Origin: Theristus sp. LFF4_11
Lineage: Eukaryota > Nematoda > Chromadorea > Monhysterida > Xyalidae
Length of the DNA: 64,000 bases
Direction of reading: 5' to 3'
Assembly (NCBI GenBank): GCA_030248135.1
Contig: JASANC010005093.1
Location: 1 to 64,000 of the forward strand
The position numbers were made by a program, and so were the translations under genes. Of the stretch, positions 22,743 through 34,362 are shown piece after piece (the first letter of the stretch is position 1; every line of letters begins with the position of its first letter). The notes beneath the pieces are model-generated. The model made no database searches and had not been told where the DNA came from. It saw nothing but the letters and a program-made list of their open reading frames with translations.

Positions 22743-24297
22743 TCACGGTTGCACGTCCCGTCGCGCCCGCTGCCAGTACGATATCTTCGGCGATGCGACC
22801 GCCGCTCCGATACCCCTCGTGTACCGTCGTCGATGGCGCAGCGGGTACGGCGGTCGCTGATTGAACATGTGCTGCATGATGTGCGGGTCCATCACGAAGC
22901 CGATCGGCGGTATTAGACCCGCCTCTTCGGGCGGCGGCTGCAGCGCGTTACCGCGATGAATGACGACCGTCTTTTCGCGGTAGTCGGGACACGGCTCGGG
23001 CATATTCACGCAGCAGTAGTAGTCGACCGCATTATACCAGCAGCAGACGTCACGAAACGACGGTACCGCCGCGAGACGGGTCATGTTGGCGTGCGGCGGT
23101 GCGGGCGGGCTGGTTTCGCCTGTGAAACAATCGATTCGTTTGAGGTTATCTTAATAGTTTTATTGGACTCGTTTTGTTCTTGTTGTTAGGATTTTAGACG
23201 ATGTGTTTAGCCAGGGCTAACCCAGAATAGCGTACAGAACGGCGTCGAGTAGGGTGCCCGCCGAGTTTTCTCCTGGCCCACACACTCCTCGGTGGGCTTG
23301 ATCCCCCGAACGCACAGACAAAGAGTGATACGCGCCACCACGCATACAACACGGGCGACCGCATTGGGGTGTGGTGTACCGCGGTACGGCTGCCGCAACA
23401 CGGTACTGAGTTCAGGTGGAGGGCGCTAATCGATTATGACGCATGATTTTCAGTGCTGTACAAATTATTAGTTGTTTTATTTGTTTTATAATAATTACTC
23501 GAAACGCTTTAAAGTCAGTAAATCTGAATTCCGCCGACAATTGGGTTACAGCGACATTTTTTGTCACTCAGTTGAAACCTGATCCTGAACAGATCTTCTA
23601 ACTTCTAACTTGGCCACTTAACCGTATGTGCAAACTGACCGATCCGTTCAGTGTTTTCCAAAACAACCATGAAAACCCGCTCCATCATAGGAATCCGATT
23701 TCGCAATAATGCGACGGTGTCGGCAGTTGGAAATGCCTCCGCGCGCATTGCACATTGTGTGAAACAAAACATTACTCTCCCATCTCGAAACTGTCTTGAA
23801 ACCAACAGAAGGCGCAAAACTTCTCACCATTCTCCGCCGCATCCGCCGTCCGCTGCTCCCGCACGGCGGCGTCCTCCTTCAACGACATCTCAAAGTCGAT
23901 CTCGGCCTGTTTCGCGTCCATCTCGTTCTGCAGCGCCTGTATACAGATGCCGGTCTGATGCGGCAGACAGCGGACGGGCGCCGTACGACCGTCGGCGTAC
24001 TCCTGCACGAGCAACGTGGCGCCGGCGGGACACTCCGGCACGTAGACGGGCGGGTAGTCCGTGTAGCCGTGGTGGACGCCCGGGATCGCCGTGACACTCG
24101 CTGTGCGTGCGAAGGAGAAATAGGAATATGGTGAAACGGGTGTGAAACGTGCGCGTTTTAACTGTGATTAACGTTGGCCAACGTTTGCGCACGGATTCAT
24201 GGACGACGTTATTCAACAGTGTTTACGCGAACACGAAAAATTCAACAGCAAACACAGCTTTTCACTCACTTATCATCGCAAGCAACGGCAGCAGCAT
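22743..24297 (-). CDS. Secreted Cys-rich protein of unknown function
   Basis: Three exons on the minus strand, 24270-24297, 23828-24100 and 22743-23119, phase 1 at both junctions, 225 residues. The start MLLPLLAMITSVTA is a short signal peptide cut by intron 1. The mature part begins IPGVHHGYTDYPPVYVPECP and has a first Cys block (PECPAGATLLVQEYADGR, RCLPHQTGICIQ), an acidic helical stretch rich in Ala/Glu, and a second block with paired cysteines (RDVCCWYNAVDYYCCVN, EPCPDYRE). It ends with a Pro/Arg-rich tail (RHRRRYTRG). No membrane span follows, so it is probably extracellular. Dibasic or tetrabasic sites in the tail could be processed. Codon use is strongly G/C at third positions like the other genes. 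I do not recognise the family. Intron 2 contains a degraded SINE. Confidence 0.75.
23181..23400 (-). mobile_element. tRNA-derived SINE, family 1, degraded copy
   Basis: The 3' part (AGCCAGGGCTAACCCAGAA, GCGTACAGAACGG) and the B-box region (TTGATCCCCCGAACGC, complement of a GGTTCGA-type box) match the better copies at 28259 and 58903, but the tRNA head is diverged. Within intron 2 of the Cys-rich gene. Confidence 0.75.
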
Positions 24298-27086
24298 AAT
24301 GTCAGGTGGAATCGCTTGCGCGTGGTTATTGAGAAACTGTTCAAACACGGCGAAACTGCAACAATAAAACGTTTTATGACGTAAATGTACACCCCATGCG
24401 CAATTTGTAACAACGGCGTTTTCAAATATTTAAAGAATAATTAGATTCAGAAATTATCGTAAAGTAATAAATGTGATCGCTTTTTTAATCATTCAGCCGT
24501 TCCGCAGATTGATATGGTGAAAAACACCGCCGACTTACGCAAAATATTCCGACCGTGTATTCGGTAATAATAATGCAAGACAATGACACTGATTTTACAT
24601 CGTTGTCGTCAAGAGTGATTCCAATCCAGTTTCCAGACACAATAATAGGAGTAATTGATTGTGTATACTTTATGTGTAACGGGTTGCACACAGGTCTTGA
24701 TCTCCTTTGCTCTGATATATTATTTATTCAATAAGATTCTTTATTTCAATCCATATTTCTTCTCGTGTTACGTGTTGAAAATTACCGTCAGGCTATATTG
24801 AAGGGAGACTTTTTCAAGAAGACTTAAGATATGGTGGATATCAGTAAACGGTGCTGTGTGTTTTTCAGCATTTTAAAACGAGGTCAATTTATAGATTGCA
24901 CATTTACGATACGTGCGTGCAGGTTGACAAAAATGTATGAATTCCTCACGGCAAAAGAAAAGACGAAAAATGCTCGGATCGGATTGAGCAATTTTTCGTA
25001 TGATTGCATCCGCTGGATTCGGTGCACACCGCAATTTAGATTTAACCGCGTTTTGACCTGAACCAGTTGATGTGAAAAGTTGAAACGGGATGAAAAGAAC
25101 GAAGGAAAAAAATACTACACGATCCTATAATTTGCGAAGAACGAAAAGAATCGAGAAACCTTGGCCACGAAAACTAAACTTAACGTTTGTTAACTGTTCC
25201 ATGCGAGACAAACATAAACGTGCATGGGATTACATTCGGCAAAAAAACGGACAGTAAAAACGCACCGATATGAAATGAAACAACGAAAACGAAATCGATT
25301 CGGAAAAGAATATCAAAAGTTACCGGAAAGCCAAAAAACACCACATGCCAAAATACCACACCAGGATGTTCATGAAGAAAAACTACCTAATAATAATAAC
25401 AATATAAAAATTCCTTTCACATTACATTTATGTCCATTTCCACATTTTGCGATCATGCGATTAATGGACGAAACAAAAGTCGCATCAAATAAAGATACAT
25501 GAGAAACTTACAGATAAACACTCCCTAAAATAATATGTCCACAGAAATAAAATAAGAATCACAATATTTTAGCTCGATAGTGATTCCAAATTGAAATTTG
25601 ACCCAGTGAAACACCCCCCCCCACCAACCCACGGTTACCATAAAAATACCAGAAAATTCAAAGATTTGTTGAAATGGTTCAACTTTCTGGGCTGTGAATG
25701 GTTTCGTTCTTTCGTCATACATTAATAAGATAGTCTATGGTTCAAATTATTGGTGTATATTGAAAAGTAGAAGATGAAGATGCATGCCGAGAAGTTCAAT
25801 CAAATTACGGTTTTCACCAAGTTCTAAAAGCAAACCTGTCACACACCCAGAAACAAACTTTAAAGAAGCGAGATGATGTTCAACATGTTGACTGAGTTAG
25901 CGTTTTGCTTCAAGTCAACCTCTCAGAAAAGTCGGCGGAAACGGGAAAGAGATGTTATGAACAATGACAATGTAATAAATTTTAAACGAGATTCAGATTC
26001 GCCCAACGAAACTACACATAATACGAAAATTAACAACAACACCCTGCATCCAAACATGCGTGGCAATGAAAAAGTGCGCTTTTGGATGCGTTTTTCAGTG
26101 TCAATTTTGAATGTTCTTTTCAATGGAGGCCTACGTAGACGATGTGCAAGATAAGCGCCACCAAAGTTGCTCATGTCGTTAAGAACTCAATATCAGTTGT
26201 TTATGACTTTTCTTAAGATGCCAAGCCGCCATATTGCACGGCTGTTTCTTCCCGCATCTAATAATCATAATCAAGAATGTTTATTGTTACGTTCACCCAC
26301 CACACACACCAGGTGTGCTATAGACTGCAGATTACGTAAATTGCTCATTTTCGTCGTGTTATGTTTCATGGTTAAAATGAATGCGCGAGGCTTGGGGTCG
26401 CGTCTTTTTAGCGCAAAGTCGATATACTGGAGTATATGCAGTGGCTTTTGATTGAAATATCTGAGAACATTTGCAGTAGTCGTGGTCGCGTACCACCATG
26501 TGAGTGTGCACTTGTTGGGTGGGTACTGATTAATGTATTAGACAGCCCCTCCCACCCCTCGTGGACCTCTTGTGTGGTCCTTTTTTCACAGAAATTTTCA
26601 TTATTTCAACTTTGTAACTAATTTACTTAAGGTTAGATAAAACAATGACAAATTCTATTCTTCTCGTTTCACACTTTAGAGCGACTGTTTTAGCCGGGTG
26701 GTGAGCTCACCTTATCACCGGAACGAACAAACAACAACCTTGATCAGGCACGTGGAAGAAATTTGTGTCAAGATAGACTGCTGATTTCATTGAGAGTGGG
26801 GGGAGGGTGAAGGACCGAAAGCGAGAGCTTGTTTCCGACAAAAGTGGAAAGGTTGATTTCGAAAATTCATCTTGCATTTTTTTGCATCTCTGCATCCGCT
26901 GAAGAATTTCCAAATTGAGTCGACTGACCTTTCATTTAAGTCGATTCAGTCACCATTGATCAACAATCAAAAAACAGAATGTTCTTGTATCGATTCCATC
27001 GATTTCAATGAAAAAAGCATAACACCGAAACCACGAAACTGACAGAATCACACAACGTCCACTTGAAATCCCACTACCACAAAACG
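24298..27086. other. Intergenic, 2.8 kb, no gene seen
   Basis: A/T-rich, with scattered ORFs of 60-95 codons that have neither domains nor splice partners. A short C run lies at 25614-25622. Nothing else recognised. Confidence 0.5.
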
Positions 27087-27289
27087 TCAGGAAAACAACG
27101 GCAAATGTTTTAACAGCGGATGCACCTCGCGTTTTGCGTACGGCAATACTGCTAGGCAGGTGTGAATGTTCTCCGGTTGCTCGGTCCATAGACGATGCTT
27201 CAGATTGGACATGTTCAACTTTTCGGACAACTCTTGCAGTTCTTTGTCGTCGTTCGCCTGAATCAGGGCGGGGATAATGAGGTCCTGGT
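27087..27289 (-). CDS. PTRHD1: Last exon of a PTRHD1-like peptidyl-tRNA hydrolase-domain protein
   Basis: One exon starting after an AG acceptor (CTTCAG on the minus strand) in phase 1 and ending in TGA. It encodes ANDDKELQELSEKL, HRLWTEQPENIHTCLAV and a tail with HLPLF, which line up with the C-terminal third of PTRHD1 (LWLEQPENIATC-type block). The N-terminal exons with the catalytic region (QYLVLR..., a conserved His block) should lie at higher coordinates but were not found. 4.8 kb of repeats occupy the space before the next gene. The gene may be truncated or broken by the composite element, or its other exons may be beyond detection by eye. Confidence 0.7.
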
Positions 27290-27598
27290 CTGAAGACCGA
27301 ACATTTAGGGTTCGCAAAAAACGACCGTGAAAACCGTTTTTTAACCGATTATTACGGTAAAAAACGGGGAAAACTAGAACCGATAATTCAAGGAGCAACC
27401 GAAACCGACGCCCGTTTGGTCATCACGCGCAAGCACCCACCAAGATTTCAGTTTGGTTCAGCCCCCCCCCCCCCCCCCTTCACCCGAAGGGATCATACAG
27501 CCAAGCAGAAAGCCACGCAGGGTTGCCGCGCATGACACGCGCAATATTTTACGCGCATGACGTCATTTCGGTGCGACACCTACGAATAAACAGACGAT

Positions 27599-27755
27599 AC
27601 AGTCGAACCCTACATTGTAGACAATCAGCTGATTGGTTGGCTGGTGATCGATCACCCGTGACGTGATGCATGCTTTCCGTGCCGGCGTTGTTGTTGTGGA
27701 GGTGGAGTCTTGTCTAGAAAGACAGACAAAAACAAGACAAGACACCACCTCCAGT
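27599..27755. mobile_element. MITE family A, left half, with an inner palindrome
   Basis: The left end ACAGTCGAACCCTACATTGT and CAATCAGCTGATTGGTTGG match the family. The right end is absent; instead GGTGGAGTCTTGTCT and AGACAAGACACCACC form a palindrome at about 27700-27755, so the copy is rearranged. Confidence 0.75.
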
Positions 27756-27949
27756 GGTCAGTTCTATAAAAACTGAATAGTGCTTGAAAAGTGAATAGTT
27801 CTACTCAAGGGTGTCCCAAAATTTAGACCTTGACAAATTCCGGTTCAATACTTGAACCACAAGTTCATCTTTGACCGAAGTTTCCCATTGATTGGATTGT
27901 TATTTCTAATTTCCACGCAAAACTGTTTGTCTTTGAAGCTCATATCTCG

Positions 27950-28930
27950 ATTATCTAAAAATGCGGGAGACGCATATAAAAGGAGGAATATGACCTTGTG
28001 TAAGCAGTGAAAGACTTGGCTCGACAACGCTTTTCAAGTCTCTGATGTGGTACACACGGATACAAGTACATAAGAGTTATATTTTTGCGCCGCGTTTGTT
28101 GTTTAAAAGCTTGCTGAAAAGCGTAAAAACGTTGAAGTTATTTTTCAATTGTCCTCTTCAGTTTAGTCTAAAATCACACCATGGGCGAAATTCTGTAAAT
28201 TTTGTGCAAAAACAGAAACATCAGAAATTGCAAAATATTGCTGCATGTAGCTTTATCGTTGTTGTTGTTGTTGTTGTTGTTTTGTTGGGATTTTTAGGCG
28301 ATGTTTTTAGCCAGGGCTAACCCAGAGAAGCGTACAGAACGCCATTGAGTAGGGAGCCCATCGAGTTTTCTCTGTCATTAAGTGCCTACATACCCCTCGG
28401 CGGGGCTCGATCCCCCGAGCGCACAGACTGTAGTCTAACGCACTACCACCAGGCCACGAGGGTGACAATTGTTGTTGTTGCAAACGTACGCACCGCTGTG
28501 CATACAGCAGCACCAGTGCAAAAAGTGTTGTCTTCCGTTGATTTTCACCCTTTTTACCAAACTCTTGTGAGAGGATAAACCGGTGAGTCATTGCCACAGA
28601 AGGAGACCTTGCGTGTCCCAACGCCTCTGCGATACACTTTGTGCAAACCAGTGTCAGCGATCTAAAGTCTGATCGTTATTTTAGTGGTTTTAGTGGTCGC
28701 TAAATGCTAGAAAAAAAAACAAATGTGAAAGTGTCATTTGTCTATAATGTACGAGGGTTGCCACTTGCAACCGAAATAAAGAATAAACGGCGCAAAAATA
28801 TGACTCTTATGTACTTGTATCCGTGTGTACCACATCAGAGACTTGAAAAGCGTTGTCGAGCCAAGTCTTTCACTGCTTACACAAGGTCATATTCCTCCTT
28901 TTATATGCGTCTCCCGCATTTTTAGATAAT
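27950..28930. mobile_element. TIR module of composite copy 1
   Basis: About 140-bp arms: the left begins TTATCTAAAAATGCGGGAG, the right ends with the complement CTCCCGCATTTTTAGATAA. The arms contain CACACGGATACAAGTACATA and ATATTTTTGCGCCG. The inner segment reads in the opposite direction to the inner segment of copy 2 and has its own SINE insertion at 28259-28468. Confidence 0.85.
28259..28468 (-). mobile_element. tRNA-derived SINE, family 1
   Basis: On the minus strand: GTGGCCTGGTGGTAGTGCG (A box), a GGGGATCGAGCCCC-type B box, a tRNA-unrelated body ending GGGTTAGCCCTGGCTAAA, and a (CAA)n tail, seen here as GTTGTTGTTG on the plus strand. This is a pol III SINE, not a tRNA gene: there is no complete cloverleaf and several copies exist. 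Confidence 0.85.
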
Positions 28931-29039
28931 ATTCTGACTTTTACATAAGCCGCGAAGGTCGGACCAAAATCACAATACGTTGGTCACACATTCTTCTAAA
29001 CCCCGGACAACTCAGGTTTTTTCATTTTTCGTTTTTTAG

Positions 29040-30942
29040 GCCAATTTCGCCCATGCTATTTCCACGGCCGATTCGCCAGAAATCGTCACGATTCGGTATC
29101 TAAAGTTGCTCACGTAAGAAAACTAACCCAAAATCTGTTATCAGCGCATTGAATTACCCTTGAAAACACAGTTTTCTTGTTTTTCATTTTTGGACCGATT
29201 TCGCCAATTTCCACGGCCGATTCGCCCGAAATCGTACCGATTCAGTACCTAGAATTGCTCACATAATAAAACTAACCCAGAATCCGTGATCAGCGCATTG
29301 AATTACCATGGAAAACACCATTTTTTTGTTTTTCATTTCTGGACCAATTTCGCCAATTTCCACGGCCGATTCGCCCGAAATCGTCACGATTCAGTATCTA
29401 GAGTTGCTCACATAAAAAACTAACTCAAAATCCGTGATCAGCGCATTGAATTACCCTGAAAAACAACCTTTTATTGTTTTTCGTTTCTGGACCGTTTTCG
29501 CCAATTTCCACGGCCGATTCGCCCGAAATCGTCACGATTCAGCATCTAAAGTTGCTCACGTAAAAAAACTAACCCAAAATCCGTGATCAGCGCATTGAAT
29601 TACCTTGAAACACCATTTTCTTGTTTTTCGTTTCTAGACCGATTTCGCCAATTTCAACGACCGATTTGCTCGAAATCGTCACGATTCAGCATCTAAAGTT
29701 GCTCACGTAAGAAAACTAACCCAAAATCCGTGATCAGCGCATTGAATTACCATGGAAAACACCGTTTTCCTGTTTTTCGTTTCTAGACCGTTTTCGCCAA
29801 TTTCCACGGCCGATTCGCCCGAAATCGTCACGATTCAGCATCTAAAGTTGCTCACGTAAGAAAACTAACCCAAAATCCGTGATCAGCGCATTGAATTACC
29901 CTGGAAAACACCCTTTTCTTGTTTTTCGTTTCTAGACCGATTTCGCCCGTTTCCACGGCCGATTCGCCCGAAATCGTCACGATTCAGCATCTAAAATTGC
30001 TCACGTAAGAAAACTAACCCAAAATCCGTGATAAGCGCATTGAATTACCGTGGAAAACACCATTTTCTTGTTTTTAGTTTCTAGACCGATTTCGCCAATT
30101 TCCACGGCCGATTCGCCCGAAATCGTCACGATTCAGCATCTAAAGTTGTTCGCGTAACAAAACTAACCCAAAATCCGTGATCAGCGCATTGAATTACCCT
30201 GGAAAACACCCTTTTCTTGTTTTTCGTTTCTAGACCGATTTCGCCAATTTCCACGCCCGATTCGCCCGAAATCGTCACGATTCAGCACCTAAAGTTGCTC
30301 ACGTAAGAAAACTAACCCAAAATTCGTGATCAGCGCATAGAATTACCCTGGAAAACACAGTTTTCTTGTTTTTCGTTTCTAGACCGATTTCGCCAATTTA
30401 CACGGCCGATTCGCCCGAAATCGTCACGATTCAGCATCTAAAGTTGCTCACGTAAGAAAACTAACCCAAAATCCGTGATCAGCGCATTGAATTACCCTGG
30501 AAAACACCCTATTCTTGTTTTTCGTTTCTAGACCGATTTCGCCAATTTCCACGGCCGATTCGCCCGAAATCGTCACGATTCAGCATCTAAAGTTGCTCAC
30601 GTAAGAAAACTAACCCAAAATCCGTGATCAGCGCATTGAATTACCCTGGAAAACACCATTTTCTTGTTTTTCGATTCTAGACCGATTTCGCCAATTTCCA
30701 CGGCCGATTCGCCCGAAATCGTCACGATTCAGCATCTAAAGTTGCTCACGTGAGAAAACTAACCCAAAATCCGTGATCAGCGCATTGAATTACCTTGGAA
30801 AACACCATTTTCTTGTTTTTCGTTTCTAGACCGATTTCGCCAATTTCCACGGCCGATTCGCCCGAAATCGTCACGATTCAGCATCTAAAGTTGCTCACAT
30901 AAGAAAACTAACCCAAAATCCGTGATCAGCGCATTGAATTCC
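29040..30942 (+). repeat. 149-bp satellite, array 1, about 13 units
   Basis: Units contain CACGGCCGATTCGCCCGAAA, CGTCACGATTCAGCATCTAA, TGATCAGCGCATTGAATTAC and TTTTCTTGTTTTTCGTTTC, spaced 149 bp (e.g. 30542, 30691, 30840). Inner units share TTTCTAGACC and ATCTAAAGTTG. The first few units are more diverged. Each unit holds CGATTTCG and CGAAATCG ~20 bp apart, a possible hairpin. Confidence 0.95.
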
Positions 30943-30943
30943 T

Positions 30944-31804
30944 ACGGACTGGACCTTTTTCCTATTATTTTTCGTAGCTCAGACAAAATTTGTAAGAGTG
31001 AAAAGCTGATACCCAGTCAAAATGCTACGAACTGTAAAAAATGCACAATTTTGACAAAAAAATGCCCTGGCAAAAAAATTTTTCACAATCTACGGATGAA
31101 ATTACCCCAGGAAACATTTTTGTTGGACTGTGAAAGTGTCGCAGGTAAAAATTGAAAGGGCGCACACTTAAAACCAGGTGAAAACCCTGCGATCTTTTAA
31201 AAATGCCCAATTTTTTACCCAAAACAAGGTCTGGGTAAAAAATTAACTCAATTTTCAAAATCTCCGGATGGAATTACCCCAGGAAACATTCTTGTTCGAC
31301 TGTGAAAGTGTCGCAGGTAAAAATTGAAAGGGCGCACACCTAAAACCAGGTGAAAACCCTGCGAACTTTTAAAAATGCCCAATTTTTACCTAAAAACAGG
31401 GTCTGGGTAAAAAATTAACCCAATTTTCAAAATCTCCGGATGGAATTACCCCAGGAAACATTTTTGTTCGACTGTGAAAGTGTCGCAGGTAAAAATTGAA
31501 AGGGCGCACACATGTTGATTACATACCAGAAAAAAAAATACAAAGGGAAAGAAGTAACACGATTTTCAGAATAGGTTTTTCGTGTCTAGAGCGTATGAAA
31601 AATCGTCCGATGAAAATTTTTTCGCGGCTCCAAGCACAACTTTGGGTGTTCGTTTCGTGTGCACAGAACCAAGTTTGTGGCTTATACTATGCTCGCTGCA
31701 GGGCAGCGAGAAAGTTTGAAAAACGCGCGCGAGGGGAAAACGGCTCATATTATGCGTGATGCGCTGTCCGCTCGCTGACGCTCGCTCGCGCATCCGCATG
31801 ATTA
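30944..31804 (+). repeat. Tail of composite copy 1: ~172-bp direct repeats and 3' end
   Basis: ATTACCCCAGGAAACATT recurs at about 31100, 31272 and 31444, each followed by ACTGTGAAAGTGTCGCAGG. The last repeat passes into the unique 3' end (AATAGGTTTTTCGTGTCTA to CCGCATGATTA). Short ORFs here occur in both composite copies but show no conserved coding frame. Confidence 0.85.
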
Positions 31805-31856
31805 TTTTTCCAGAATTTAAAAATTTTGGGGGGAAAATTTAATTTTTGGGGGTTTT

Positions 31857-31891
<35 letters not shown>

Positions 31892-32084
31892 CGTCGTCAT
31901 TAGTGTAGAGTAGACATTCGATGTCAACCGATACCAATATCCAAACAACCATGAAACGGACAGTCCAAACAACCATGAAACGGACAGTCGCTGTAAGAGT
32001 TTATTTCCCTTTATTGCAACTGATAAGCAATCCCTATTGAGCAATACAGTGTAACCACAAAAACAAGAGAAAACCCGAAAACTG
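31805..32084. repeat. G-run of ~30 bases and a 24-bp duplication
   Basis: A run of about 30 G lies near 31861-31891, after TTTTGGGGG words. AACCATGAAACGGACAGTC occurs twice in tandem near 31948-31990. The run could form a G-quadruplex and is a likely assembly-error site. Confidence 0.7.
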
Positions 32085-33702
32085 TCACAAATTCAACGAA
32101 TTAATAAACCCATCGCAACACCGCGTGCATTGTTCGTAAGCTTTCTCGAACATTTCCACTCCTTCGTGCTGAAAAAAGCTTTTTTTTATTTATAAAGCCC
32201 CACGCGGAAGCCATTGCACTCGTCATGGCACATCGTATTGTTGCCCGCCTCCGTTACAAACAGACAAACAAGCACACGCGCATACATGTGATTTCAGTGG
32301 TGTATTTGGGAGTTTAGACGAGACTTGATTGGTGATACTTTTAAACATATGAACAAAAAACACCAAAAACGCAACGAAACTAACATAATACGGATCCTCA
32401 ATGATTCGTTCGCCATCCGGGTCGTAGCTCCCAAGCAGCTCGATTTTCGCTTTTGTTTTACCGTCGGCCATTTTTTTCAGGCCATTCAGGTCTCTGAACA
32501 TTCAGCGGAACTTTACGATTGAGCGAACTCTACAAGTGCACGCAGCAACAAGAACATTCGTTGAATCAAAAGTGCACGAACAATTAAACTAACTTTATAT
32601 TTTCATCGTCCATGCCGAAAATGTAGTCAAACTTCTTGAAGTCAGCGGTGCTCACCTGAAGATCGGATGACAAAAGTGAGAAACAATTTTGTGAAAATTG
32701 CAGTTTTCATAGACAAAAGCGATTTTTTGGACAACGAAACACAGTGCACTTGGTTTATAATAACAACACAGTAATGTTGTGTGCCCAAACACAAATCAAC
32801 CAATTTGTATGATGGTTTTCTGCATTTCGGCCTGGCCAACATCATATGCAGAAGAGGGGTGGCCTCATCAGTGATGTGCCCCTCCTGAACCAGTTGAGTC
32901 ATAAACACACTGAAGTCAACACATGTGATTTTTTGGAACCGTGACCGTGTGACAAGAAGGACCTCCTCATCGGGCGCTTCGATCATTCCCAGCTAGCCGT
33001 CTCACCTGGCGCACCGGATGCGTGTAGTCGGTGATGCCATGTTTTTTCAGAATCGAGTCTGCGCGTTTTTCGGGTCCAACTTTGCCGACGTGATAATCGA
33101 TGATCGCGCCGCTGTCGGCGTGGAACTGAAACAGCAAAAGTTCGTTTTTTTGACATTTGTGTTGAGTCCGTCGCAATAATGCGTTTTATTGGGAGTTTTG
33201 TCACCCCACCTTTGATCGTGTGATTCGTGTCCACTCTGCACTGCACTCACTACGCCAAAAAGGACTCAAAAGCACCGAAGGCATCGGAACTTGAGAAACT
33301 TGTGGACAAAAAATGAACCACAAGACACAATTAACACCACATTTCTTTGTTGTTTCTTGCTCCCCCCACCACACCCGACTGAGTCTCGACTCAACTCACC
33401 CTGTTTTCCAGTCCTCGCTTCTTAACTGTGTGTAGGAAGATCGCTTCAGCCATTGGTGATCGACAAATGTTGCCTGAGAAGGAAGGAGCTTTCAACTTCA
33501 ACTTTCCATTCAATAACAGCTGATTTCCAGTTTTTGTTTTGTCTTTTCGAAAGAAAAATCACTCAGTGAGTAGTCAATAAAGCAATTTTTGAAACCCTTT
33601 TCAAGAATCAAGAGTCAACTCACCGAGACAAACAAACAGCACTGAAATTGTGTCGTTTGATGTCGCGGGTGACGCTGACGCCTCCGCCTCTGCCGCCGAC
33701 AT
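32085..33702 (-). CDS. ACP1: Low-molecular-weight protein tyrosine phosphatase
   Basis: Six phase-consistent exons on the minus strand: 33624-33702, 33400-33473, 33006-33125, 32594-32655, 32385-32493 and 32085-32168; 175 residues, somewhat longer than the usual ~157 because of an Ala/Ser-rich N-terminus (MSAAEAEASASPATSN). It dephosphorylates phosphotyrosine in cytosolic proteins. The P-loop VCLGNICRSP is complete (nucleophile Cys25, Arg31) and is split by intron 1 right after Gly27's first base. KKHGITDYTHPVRQ, FDYIFGMDDENIK, KAKIELLGSYDP and the general-acid loop EDPYY (Asp145) follow, then YEQCTRCCDGF. All catalytic residues of the family are present, so it should be active. The start was chosen at the only in-frame ATG before the conserved strand ISVLFVCLG. 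Confidence 0.93.
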
Positions 33703-34362
33703 TCCAAAATTTTGATCACCTCACCACACCAGTGTATTTCGTCTTTCTTTCCACCACAATTTTTCCCGTAATGCTTCTTTATTCAAAACGCACGCGCACA
33801 TGTTTCAGTATGGGTTGGCCTGACTTATTAAAAACCGCTCCAGATAAACCACGCTCTGATGAAAAAGTTTTCTGAAGGTAGCAGACAAATGGTAATTAGA
33901 AGAAAAATGAAGAAAAGAAAGGAAAAGGAAAGGGCTTCGCTTGTGTTTGTGACATGCGGGTTGGGTTTTTGTTGTTTTTGGTTAGTTTTTGAATTGTTGA
34001 CCTGAAAAAAACGAGCAGTGGAGTGGAACGAACGACGATAGGTTTTGCATCTTCAGCAATCAGTTTCCTTTTTTGCAGCTCAAGAATTGAAGAGTCTTAA
34101 ATTTTGTTCATTACTTCATTGGAGAGAATCCAGAACGAACGATCCAGAATCCAGAAAAATGGCAATCTGATTGAGCGATGAGCGTCGGACTGAGCAGTGA
34201 CGTCACGATTTTTTTGGATCCTGCCCAGTTCGACGCTTGTTTTCTCAACCATGAGTAAATCCAACATTTTTGATGACAATTCAGCGGAATGTACCAGCAT
34301 TCAGTTCAAGTCAACAATTGTGTGAGTTGGCAGTTCGACTGATATTGATTGACATCGGCGTA
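33703..34362. other. Spacer upstream of ACP1, no gene seen
   Basis: Contains the ACP1 5' region. No domains in its short ORFs. Confidence 0.5.

Larger units (their letters stand above)
27950..31804 (+). mobile_element. Composite TIR-satellite element, copy 1
   Basis: Four parts in order: a TIR module (27950-28930), a 149-bp satellite array (about 29040-30942), a tail of three ~172-bp direct repeats (about 30944-31530) and a conserved 3' end that closes in a hairpin (GATGCGC...GCGCATC) and stops at CCGCATGATTA. The same four parts recur in the same order at 39059-42833. No transposase or Rep ORF is seen, so both copies are non-autonomous. A tandem-repeat core and 3' hairpin recall Helitron/Helentron derivatives, but the TIR module does not fit that class, so the class is left open. 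Confidence 0.75.

Noticed and set aside
25224..25502. 92-codon Lys/Asn-rich ORF
   Set aside because: A/T-rich composition, no domain, no splice partner; unlike the G/C-ending codons of the real genes.
28390..28468. tRNA gene on the minus strand
   Set aside because: A and B boxes exist, but the cloverleaf is incomplete and the same sequence with a (CAA)n tail recurs elsewhere, so it is a SINE.
29040..30942. Satellite array considered as a CRISPR array
   Set aside because: Units are 149 bp and contiguous with no unique spacers, in a eukaryotic genome.
31496..31799. ORFs on both strands in the composite tail, repeated at 42541-42868
   Set aside because: Open in both copies because the DNA is similar; overlapping on both strands and without domains.
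32200..32245. Alternative last exon of ACP1 (GNNTMCHDECNGF)
   Set aside because: Starts with a Gly after DPYY like other family members, but lacks a usable acceptor and the conserved YxQCxRCC block, which is present in the 32085-32168 exon.
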